Source of the DNA: Gymnogyps californianus
Taxonomy: Eukaryota > Chordata > Aves > Accipitriformes > Cathartidae
DNA length: 64,000 nt
NCBI RefSeq assembly: GCF_018139145.2
Contig: NC_059473.1
Coordinates: forward strand, 1,302,001 to 1,366,000
Reading direction: 5' to 3'
Shown here: in pieces, positions 35,601-47,600 of the stretch
Position numbering within the stretch: the first letter of the stretch is position 1
Layout: each line of letters begins with the position of its first letter
Notes under the pieces: generated by a model
The model's database searches: none
What the model was told of the DNA's origin: nothing
Seen by the model: only the letters and a program-made list of their open reading frames with translations
Program-made: the position numbers and the translations under genes

Positions 35601-38600
35601 CTGTCTCTGTCAGTCAGGATGAAATACTTCTTATCGCCACTCCTAAGCCAGCACTGTCCCTTCTCCCATTTCTGCAGACAGGATCTTCAGTTTGTTAATT
35701 TGGCTGGCTTGGACGTTTCTGGAACGGTTTCAGGCTAAAAGGAAAGTCTCCTCTCCTCTGAAGTACCAGAGTTTCATCAAGCCGCCTCTAGCTGCTCTAT
35801 CACAGCTTTCGAGAACGCATTCTGTTTCCCCCAGTGGTCTCAGGAGGGCTATCGAGCTGCACAGACTGAGAAAAGCCAGGACAAATTGAACTATCAGAAA
35901 GCAGAATCAACTCTAGATATTTAAAGGTGGCTTTTCAAGAGCTGTTTCCTCTTAGTACAGTCTAAATCCAGCGCAGGCAATAATACAGATATCGTAATTG
36001 TTGCCTGATGGAGGAAAAAATAGCATCAGGCTTGTTTACACCACCTACATTCGTGCCACAGATAATGCTTTACATTTGGAAATCTACCTAAGGAGATGAG
36101 AACGAGATGCGCTTCCTGAAATCTGTGAGAATGGCCACTGTGATCAAGTCAGCCTTCAAAAACCGCATCATTTACATTTGCATTTTTTAAATTACACCTA
36201 AATAAAGACATGAGAAATCAGTTTAAAAAAAACACTACCTGACTGAATGAAGAATCATAATCTCTGTATGAAGAGCTGCTACTCTTTTTATGTGGTCTTT
36301 CTGTACGCTCAATATCAGAGTCATGGCTGTAGTCTGAACTGTCATCACTGGAAGGGGAATTATGCTGAAAAAAGAAGAAAATAGCGCTCTCAGACGTTGT
36401 TATATAATTCTCTGCGTAACCGGTCTGCTGCATATGAACTTAAAGGAAGCATCAGCCTAATAAATGAAAATATTTTCTTAACTCTCACAAACCTCTGCTT
36501 CTGGGGGAAGCTAAAGAAAGCACACTCTTTGATGACCCACTCTTTTTATCAGAGAAAGAGATCTGATCCGATGAGGCTTCCGAATGTAAACATTGAGGGC
36601 TATGTGGTTTCTCTGGGTTATATCAGCTTCCTACGGGTCTCTCTGAGCCCTGCTTCTTTGCGACACAGCAGGGATGCTGCTGGAAGGCTAACAGATCTGG
36701 GAGATGGCCAGAAACTTGCATACAGCCATAGAAATGATTAGCATCCTGTCATTTTCTGCTGGGAGAAAACTCAGCGATACTGCATTACGAGTGTTTTATT
36801 TAGATGTATTGTTTTGCAGAAAATTTGGAGGGGAAACCATATGAGAATACTGTATTTCTGTGATTTTTAGAGAATTACCATCAGGTTTCATTTTCTAGGT
36901 TAAAATTTTGCGAATCCCTTGCATTTATTTAAGTTGATTAAAATATATATTAGAAACATTATCTTAATGAACTTTACTGAAGAATTCACTTCACTAGTCT
37001 GCAATCTTTTCTTTCCATAAATATGGTAATTAGCACAAAAAGCGAAATTGTAAATTCACATTTTGCCTCTTATCCTAAAAAACTCTCGCTCTCTATCGTT
37101 CAGCTACCATTACCGTTGTCAGTGGCCAGTGCTTAACTTACACCGCTGCTTAAGAGTTAAACAATTTAAGAAGTGGTTTAACACTTCGGCCTTTCGTGTC
37201 AGAACTACCACAACCATTGACAATGGCAAAGAGTAAAATGCTCATAAATGTCAGTATTTTGTAAACTGCTATTAAAAGAAATATTGAAATAAATAAGCAT
37301 CCAATGAAGATGTATATCACAAATCACAAATAACACAGTTACACCCGCAGTCTGATTTTGTATTTCTTTTAAATATGAACAAATGAAAACCAAGTTTATG
37401 AAAATGCATTTAGGCAAAGCTAACAAGTGAGTTTCCAAACTATCATTTGAAATGTGTTACGGCTGGATTATTTAATGACTTACTGTCTCTTACCCCACAT
37501 AAACTGCCACTGAAATGTGTGAATATGCACTTCCATATGTCAAAAGTCTATTTAAACACATTCTTTAATATCGAAACGCATTGGTAAGATAGGAATCTCA
37601 AAAATTGCACTCAGAGTCCAAAGACTGCCTAAATAGCAATAAAACCATTTTAGATTTCTTCTCTAATTGCCTGGATCCTTGTCTAAACCTGGGAACCTGG
37701 AATTAAAATAAGCACCTCCAATATTTTGGTTTGCATTTCCTAACCTTATGCTTATCCCGTCTTCTCCTTTTTGATTTTTTCTTTTCTTTTTCTTTTTTGC
37801 GTTTCTTCCGTGATTTTCTATGTCCTTTTTCATTTTTCTGTTTATCATCACCTTTTGTACCATGTTCTTTCACATCTTCATATGCTGCATCATCTATTTC
37901 ACCATCTTCTAGCTCTCCATCTTCTCTGTAGGAGGAAAAATATCAATACAATAAAATTACATGTTATTATCCATCTCATCTGTCCAACAGTACAGTAAAA
38001 ACAAACACACCCAGTACTTCTTTCCACCAGTTACATTCTTATACATGTGCATATACGTTTTAATACATGTAACACCCCACGAAGTACTAGGATTTTAGAA
38101 TTTTCTTTCAGCGTTAAAGAAAAATGGAATGCAAGCCATTAAATGGCCTTGAATTTTACTGCAAAATTAAAAAGTTTAAAATTATGTAATTTTTTTACTT
38201 CTCAGAACAAAGGTCTTCTCTTCTTACATAGTTTTCTCCAACCTACATAAAAAAACCTGCTTCAATATAAAGCACTCTGTTGCCCTTCAACACATTTCAA
38301 ACTGAAGAGGTAGTTTAACCATTTCTAGAAATACTTCTACTACAATTACATGCCTTTATGTTGCTGTATTTGCAGAACAGATGTGGTCAAAATTAAAGGC
38401 AATTAAAACTCTCCAAAAACCATATAGTTAAAGAGTAGCAATAATGAAAACAAGCAGTTGGGCACTGCAGGAAAACCTGCATAGTAATACAAACACGTTT
38501 CCTTCAACACACCAGCTCCTGGAACTAAAGATGGGTCTGTAGTATCTAGGGTGTAATGGCCAAAGTCATAAGCAATTCGAAAAAGGAGAATTAATTTAGC

Positions 38601-41600
38601 GGTTAAGTGGATTCTTCAAAAGAAACTAGTGGTAGTAGTAGTTAACAAGAAAGGAGTAGTTAACATTTGAATTTCATTTGCTAGAATCTAAAAACTGACA
38701 GAAACCAGACATCTGATGATGCTGTTTTTCTAAGCTACCCAGGGTGGTTCTCTTCTTTTTAAAACTTGTAACATTGACATTTGTAGGGGGTTGTTTCATA
38801 CATCAATGAATACTGTAAATGGAACAATGTGCATGTGAACCTAACTTCTGCATACGAATGTGACTGTCTCAAAAGTCTTCAAACTGGAGTAACACCAAAG
38901 GATGATTAAAAAAAAAAAAAAAACCACTAACACGAAATGTAACACTTTCAGTGCTTGTAGACTAAATAACAGAAAGGCTTGTGCTTTTCTCCATCAGTAG
39001 GGGAAAAAAAAGTTTCTATGATTACATCAGACTTTATTTAAAGTTTTGTCTACTGACCCAAACAATAACAACCCTGAAAATATTTTGCCATGAAAGAAAC
39101 ATTTTGACAAAACACCAGCTAACCTATTTCTCATCCCTATTTCAGACATACCGCTGAAGCAATCTCAACTCCCCTTCGACTATTTGGCATTTGCTGGGTT
39201 TTGGCTGTGGGAGAATTTACTGCTTTTAAACGTTTATAATTGGCTCTATATAATTACTTCTACATTACCACTGCTTCAGGAATTCAGCCTTTGCAGGCAT
39301 CGTGGAACTCGGTCCTGAATTTTTACACGGAGATTGCTTGAAAATGCCATCAGTCCTATGGTGTCTGAAACCCTCACTCTATGAATGTACCAGATTCAGC
39401 AGATGGTGGGGGCAGCAAGGGGAGAAGCCTGTAGATACTAGAAAACTATATAAAAAAAAAAACCCAAACAACTAAACCAAGACCAAACTAGTGCTGGGAG
39501 CAGTAGAAGGTATTAGGACAGAAGTAGTAATTAGGCTATATTAAATTGCCTTACAATTTGTCCACCACAGTCCAGTATTCACAATGTATTCGCTAACCTG
39601 ATGATCAACTCTGTCTACTTCAAGGGACTGCGAATAGCAGGGAGGAAGAACTCACCAGGAAGCGGAAGACCTGAGTCTCCACAGTAAAAAGACAGTTAAG
39701 AAGTCAGAAGCAACCCAAAGTTCTGACTTTTTGTAAGAGGAGTAAACGGATATGGCAGGGAGAAGAAAAGGGGAGAAGACATGACTGCTGTATTGTCACC
39801 TCGTATGTCCTGCAGCTTCTTAGAACTAAATACTCTTAGCAACCACAATGCAAAAAAGAAAAAAAAAAAACCAACAAATCAAACAAAAAAAAAATCAAGA
39901 TGTGATTATAGATCACTAACTAGCCAAAAAATGGAAGGACACCCCCCCCCCCCCCATCCAGATTATCAACTCACATAAAGGCTTTGGAGAAAAACTAAGG
40001 AAATCCATCAATTTCAAGGTACCACCTCTTCACCTTCACTTCTCAACTATCGGTGGGATCCTACAGCGTATCTACAGCAACTGCGACACTTTCCCATCAT
40101 CTCATGGCAGCCCACTGCAACCACGTAAAGACAAGTTGTATACATCAAGCCTCATGAAGATGCTTCTCCGTATTACATGATCGAGAGTGGGACTCGAAGA
40201 ACATTTCTAAGCAATGCACAAGGGCAGCGAGCCTATCTAGCGACTGAAAAAAGTACTCTGGAACGTGGGAGAAAAATAATCTTCTAGACAAGTACTGAAG
40301 ATAGTTTTGTTTTGCTAAGTAGCATAAAGTAACAGGACGGGAAAGAAGGAAAGTTGATAAGCTTTTGAATGTCAAAATATTAAAAAGTGGGCATAAAAAG
40401 AGAAATTTAATCCGAATAAAAGATTCAGCTATGGAAGGTGTCATTCAAAGACCATCATCCACACTGATGGGCAGTAAAAGAAAGTTCACGGCAGGCAGTG
40501 AGTGAACTTTTAGGACTTGCTGCCACAGGCAGCTGTTGAAGCAGACAGCAGCAGCCGCAGAAAGGGACGGGACAAATTCACAGAAAACAAGTCCATTAAA
40601 GGCATGCCTCTTCCCTCCAACACACTGAATACAACCGTGGGTGCTAGGAAAACAAAAGGGAACTTAGAAGGTAACAACAACTGCTCAACTGCTATGTCTT
40701 GAGTTTAGCTGCACTGCAAATGCAGTCGTCACTGGTTTTGCTTATGGCCTTAAAACACTTACTTGGACACATTTTAAAAAGGACACTATTTTTTAGTGCA
40801 AATATAAAACAACAGGAAGCTATGAAGCCAAAGCGAGCTTTTGAAAAAGTAACAGAAATTAATAATAATAAAGGTATGCCCACTACCAAGCGGGCACCAA
40901 ACGCGAAGTAGAGGCAGCTTCAGAACCCATTTTTATGTGATTTTTACAAGGTGCTCACCAATATCAGCTCATACACAATCCTTACACTGCCCCGCAAAGG
41001 AGAATGTAACTCCAAGATACTCCCACACCTAAGAAGAGATAACGATCTTCACAATATGTACCGCAAGCATAAAATACATCCTGTCTTCAAACACCACACT
41101 GTCCATTATCTCCAGCATCCCCTGACAAAGTCTGAATGAAGCACCTCATATAATATCCCAAGAAAGTATTTGTCATGTCTTTCCAGGAGATACTTGATTA
41201 ATAAAGCGTGCCTAATGAAATTGAAACGCCAATATTTATGAAACACCTGCAGCTATTAGAAAAAACAATATTTCATATTCTGACAAAGTGAGCTAAACTC
41301 ACTCTCTCAAGGATGTCTACTCAATTAAAATATCCTCTTAAGTAAAAAGCCTACTGAAAATGCTCTTTGGGAAATAAGGTATTTACCAGTTACCAGTTCC
41401 TTTGGGAACTGCCGTCATACATTTACACTTCTGGGACGCATCCAGGACTCGAATAACTTTCTAGGTAAAACAATCGTGCAGAATCTCAGTAATACTATCC
41501 TTTGGATTGCATTTCAAAGGTAAGATTACAAAAGTCCTCTAATCCCCAAATGGCAAAATTCTTTCCACAACATCCTAGAATCTTCCAAGCATTGAACTTC

Positions 41601-44600
41601 AAGAACGTTAAAAAAAAAAAAAAAAAGACTGGATAAATAGGATTTGAAAAGATAATGGTAAAAAATGTATCACTTCTTGGAAATAATTTAATTATTCTTC
41701 AAAGTTTAAAGGAATTGATAGGGCAGAAATTACCTTCTGTTTTACAGGCTTTTTTTGTTTTCCTATTTAAAATCCAAACTGGAGCTGTACGCTAGAAAGT
41801 GAGTGCAGAACCTACCCCTTTTAGAAGTTCACTTCCTACATATATTCCACAGACTTGGCTACAGCAAGCAGCTTTGGGAAGGGCTTTCAGTGACGTGAAC
41901 CAAGACTACCTCCTTTTCCACTACGGGTGATAAAAGTCAACAAACAGATGTGGTCTGGAAAAAACACAGCTAGCAGATGATTTTCTAGGAAACGGGTCGG
42001 AGTCTTAGGTCAGTCTCCCTCTGGCAGATACCTATAGCAAACAAATCGCAACACTGATCTAACGAGAGAATAGGAACTTCTGTTTTGCAAAGTACAGCTC
42101 CTTGCTTACAGAGTATCTTAGCATGCTTCTGTTATTGCTGGAAAATGCCTGATGCACAACACCCAAAGTTTTCTTGATCTAGAAAAGCAAAGAAGTGTAA
42201 TTTTGTTGTCTTTTTCAAGATTCACTTCTCTTTCAACTACCCTACCCCACAAAACAATACACCACAAAAACAACCTTCACTGAAATAATACCAACAAGCT
42301 GTGGGGGGAACAGTTTATGATGCCTACACAACGCATACCTCAGGAGTCAAAGAGACAGCCTCTGCGCTGAAGGAACAAAGACTGGCAATTTTTAACTTCT
42401 GCCATGTGTTATTTTCTGGGATTCTATACTTCTATTTGCAAAAGCTGAACTAAATCTGATGTGTCTTCAGATTAACAGAAGTTAATCCCTGACCTACTAC
42501 AGTGCAAACTTGCAGTATAAAACTCTGGCACAGAAAACAGCAGAGGCGGTTAACTCACCCCTAACCAGAGATCTCAACTAGCATTACCAAGCCCTTCCCA
42601 CCTTAGGGCATTTAAAGTCCTTTTAGAAGAGAGACAAAAGGCATCTTCATTAAATACCCAGTTTAAGTCGCTTAGAGGTGTTTGGCTACCGCTGCCTGAC
42701 CTACTGGAACTCCTTCATAAAGAGCCCTGGATGACCTGAGCGATGAAAACAAGTTGCCATATGGTAATACCATTTCCTCACAACCCATGGGACAGCAAAT
42801 GCAACCTTGCAATCCAGAACACAGGAGATGCAAAATTAAGTAACATCACCTAGACTCCACGAGCTAAACAAATCCTAACTAAACAAAAGGCAGCACGCTG
42901 GCCGTGATCCTTCCTATCAGCCCCTGTACAAGGACTAGGTACGCATAAAAAAAAGAATTGGCTCATCTCCAAATGTGAGAGAAAGAACTAAAATTGCTGA
43001 TGGATCACTCCCTCTTCCGCAATCTCCAGCTACTCAGAGCTTGATGGATATGTGAAAACAAAACAAGAAAGCATTTCCACTGTCTCAAGTGTACTTCTAA
43101 AGCATCTCCAAAATGGATTACAAAGGCACAGAAGCCAAATTATCTTTCAGGGAGAATCAGTCTGGTGAAATCACTGAAAGAGCAGTTATGCAAATATTTG
43201 GTTAGGGAAAATAGAAATCCACACATAAAGTAACTCACCATTACTCTAGTGTTTACAGTTTAATTTCTAACATTCAAACTCGGCTTTAAGTTACCTTTCT
43301 TGCCCTCATTTTTAAAAATAGCATTCTTTATGTTCAAAGATTTACAACTCAAGCTCCTCAAGTCCAAAATACAAAAACAAGATGCATTTTCTCAGTACAC
43401 TGATGATTGTAGCTCTGAAATATTTTAAGAAAACTAAAAGAGTTTTCCTTGTGGGACTGTTTTTCCAATCTTCCTAACAGAAGCACTTAGCATACCTGCA
43501 GATACAACAGGTACTACATGAGAACCATACTTCTGTATGTTTTAAGAACTTACATGAACAACATCATGCAACCAAAATGCGAAGCTCTATCATCAGACGT
43601 TATTTTCTGTTAAGTCCATTTTTGGTAGGTTTGATTCACAGCTGAGGAAAGGTCTCATTTAAAAATAATTATATTTTGTTTTACAATATGATGCTTTTGA
43701 CTTTATTTATTAGAATAAGCCTTAAAGAGAATATTAATAGCAAGACTTTCCGAAAGCATTACCAAGACTAGAAAAAGTATATAGTATATAAAAATTAAAG
43801 GCTGCAAACATCTCCCTTTTACTTCTTGTACACATAGAGAAAGGACACAGTAGCAAGAATGCAAATTTTACACATGAGCGGATCTCTAACACATTAAGTA
43901 AGAAATTATTTTTTAAGAAGCTACTAATTTCTGGTGATAACTGAATATTACTGTCCAAAAAGAAAATAAAATCTATTTCTGCCTAAAGTGAGTACGTTGT
44001 TAAACCTTAACCTCTTTTTTCTGCAATTAGTTCTAGAAGAGATAGGTTATCAGAAAATATCGAGGATGTCCAAAAACTCATCTTCTCATATAGAAACAGT
44101 ACATTAACAGCCCTTAATTTACAGGGGCTGGTAACAGCATCATACATCTGTTCTGCTGACCTCTGAACATCTGTGGTAAGGACATATAATGCAGGGGAGA
44201 GAGTTTAAACTGATGCGAAACTACCTGAGTGTTTTTGACACTGGTCAAGACTTACTTAGCGAAAAAGCCTTACACCCCTCCCGGATAGTTCCTTCTCCTT
44301 AACTTCCTTTGGGCATGTTTTCCTTAGTATCCCAAACTAGAGTTCTCCCTCAACCCCTCTGTACTAGCTCCTCATACACTCCTGCTGCTTCAAATAACCC
44401 TCCTGCACATATTTTCCACACCCAACGCATCTAGAAAAACATGGTGCTATGCAGCACTCGTGACTGCACAGACGTACACAGCTATCGCTTCTCATCGTTA
44501 CATGCTCACTTTCTGTCCCGTTCACTGTCACGCGATGAACCCGCAATACTCTCACAGGTAAGATCTTGGTTTTATAAAATTATGAAGAGCACAGTACAAC

Positions 44601-47600
44601 TCAAGACGCAATTCAATGACATGAAAATTACATGTCTAAAATAAGTTAAGAGGGCTAAAATTCACAAAATGAATTTGTCCTAGCACGCTGCTACACTAAA
44701 GAATTTATGAATTAATAAGGAAAATAACTACAAAACTAGAAGGTGTTTTTGCAGTTAACAAGCCAGCGTCCACCGAGAATGAGCACTGGCTCCTTTGACA
44801 ACGTTATGCAGGTCACTTATGGCACTTCTCAGCTGCCCATTAGTTTTGACCACTCTGCAAACGTGAAGTTATTTTAATCTACAGCCAGGCAGTGAAACTA
44901 CATCGTGAAAAGTTACAGATGAGACTGCTTGGGTTTTTTTAACCTCTGTTTTGCTTTCATCCCGAGGGCTGGCTGTGACAGATACTGTGTTCCCATAAAA
45001 TGGGGGAAGGAAGTGAGAAAGACAGCAGTGAGGCATGCCAAAAAATAGCTTCCTGTGGTGGCACTGGAGGCCAACGAGCAACTTTTGGAAAGCCCACATT
45101 CTCAGCCTGCTGAGGAACCAGCTCCAGTCTCTGGGGCTTAATACCGTAGAAGAAATTACAGAAATTCACACAGACCACCTCCTCCTCCCCAGGAGGACAA
45201 GGAGTAACAGCTATGTCAGCCAGCTGCGTTTTTGCCACTCCTGCAATGTTTGCTGGATGGCAAGCAAGCCTTGTTTGCCCACAGGGCATATTTGGGAGTG
45301 ATTATCTCCTCGCTTCCTAGTTTCCTAATGTCAAAGCAAGTTTTGAAATCATGCTTGCAAACAATAAATCACTACAAGGCTGCATTCAGCGATCACAAAC
45401 AACTTCAACTGAACATGAACACATTCTTTGGTGATTAACTATTACTGGGGAAAAAAAAAAATCTGTAAAAACAGCTATAAGTAAACATTTTCAAACCAAA
45501 CTACGCACATGTGGACAGAGGGCATTAAAGCACCAGGTAGAATAAAAGAGACGCATTTAAGTCGTCAAGTTTAACTAAAGATGGATGGAAGCCTTGTGGC
45601 AAGGGAGACTGGGAGAGCAGTCGGGCTGGACAATAGCAGCTGCGGATTAGAGGAGATCTTTAGCCCTTCTGCTCCACAAATGCTTCCCTGATCTGTAACG
45701 CTACGGTGCTTCACGGAGCTGAGGAGCCACGCGGATCGAGACAAGACACAGGCAAAGCCGCCTGCAATATAATGTTGACTAAGCAGTAACGGAGAAAACG
45801 TACAGCTAAGGTATATAACACAGATTTCAATTTGCTGTTACTCATCGCGGTTACAACTCGCCACTTGGATTTTTCCCTTTACTTGCCACCGGCTGTAATT
45901 TAGCAGAGCAGGTCTCCATTACGGTGAACCAGACAGACTTGTTAGAGCAGCGGAGCATAAATCACGCTCGCCGAGGACAGGAGTGCAAAACTGGTACACG
46001 GAAAGGGAGCAGGCAATTCCGAAGACAGCTGGAAGAGGAAACTGGGAAAATAAAATAAAAACAAAGGGGTGGCTGGGTGGAGTCTCTATTCACCTGGCTC
46101 ATCTGGACGTACACCAGGCACATATAGCTGGCAAAGGAGAGGCTTTGGAAGAGCAGCACCACAGCTAGAAGCGGGCAGGCTCGCATAATCAAACACTTCA
46201 GCTACGCTTCGTAAAACTCCAATCAGTTTATCTCGAATAAGAAAGTGACTGTACCAACTTCATTTTAAAATGTAAAAATTGTATCAAATACATAATGACA
46301 AAGCGTACAATGAGGATTAGCATGGGTCTCGGGAAAAGGAACCTGAAGTGCAACAGACAAGCCCAACTTTGAAGTGGCATTTCCAAACATCCTCTGCAAA
46401 AATCAGGGCAATTTTCTAAAGAAAGTTCACAGGCCACTCAGGTGTCTGTCGGAGAGCTGTCCCTAATGGAGAATTTCCTTTATTGTACCACGAGCACGTA
46501 AAAAGGGGCCCGATACTTGCACTTGCAATGCAACTCGTAAGACCGTGCTGGCTACAGAAGCATTACTTGCACCTCTGTGATCTGTGAGTTAGCATCTCAA
46601 TGTTCAGACCTATCATTAGGTCACTGCTATTTTTACAGCAGATAATGGTATAAGAAATCTCCAAGTCTGGAGATTAAATGACAGTAAAGCAGAGCTAGCC
46701 AACAGAAAGTATCAGGACCAACCTAACATTTTAGATTTTAAAAATAAATGAACTCCAAGTTATTTGCTAAAGTTCCTGGCAATTGTAAATCTGGCACCGA
46801 TTTCAAATGCAGAACCAACTGTAGCAAACAAGTCCTTCTCATGCCTGTAACAGCTCACTATTAGTCAGAAAATCCAAGTCCACGGTAGTCTGCATGAGGA
46901 CTGAATTCTTTTATATTCGTGACAAGTGTTTAGTTCTTCTCTTAGGCATGCACATTCATCTACAGCATGATGCATTACGTGGGACGATGTCTACAAAACA
47001 GAGTTTAAGAGGAACATGAAGCGCCCAGTCCTGCAGATGATGGTAACAGCAACCACAAACTATTGCAAGTAATCAGACCTTGCTGACCTCCGGAAGAGAG
47101 CAATAATTTGCACATTTACACACATTTGTGTATTTATTTGCTGTAACTGAGTTTGCCTGCACCCTGCCTCGGACTTTCTTACCCTATCAAAGACTACCTA
47201 CGTAGCAAGCAATCCTTAATAAAACCTAACCTTACAGGAGAAACTTTAAAAAGACACCTGCTATCTGTGTGTACAGGAAGTCTCAAATACTTCATCAAAG
47301 TCTCCACAATGAGTTAACTAAAAATATTTAAAGAATGAAAAACCTTCCTCACTTAATCAGGTGCCCCATCTATAAACCAAGAAAGCACACACTTTGGATT
47401 AAAACAGTCTTCCATCTTAGAATATTCAAAGTGTGGACAGACAAGGTTTTTTTTACTATTTTCTACTGCTCAAAAACACTAACCAAATTCTTTATAATTC
47501 TACAGATCAGTTCAAAATCAAACTAAATGTTAACAGAAATGCTATTAATTTATGCTGCACAAATTGATCTAATCTGTTAAATGATTTCAGCAGCTTCCTA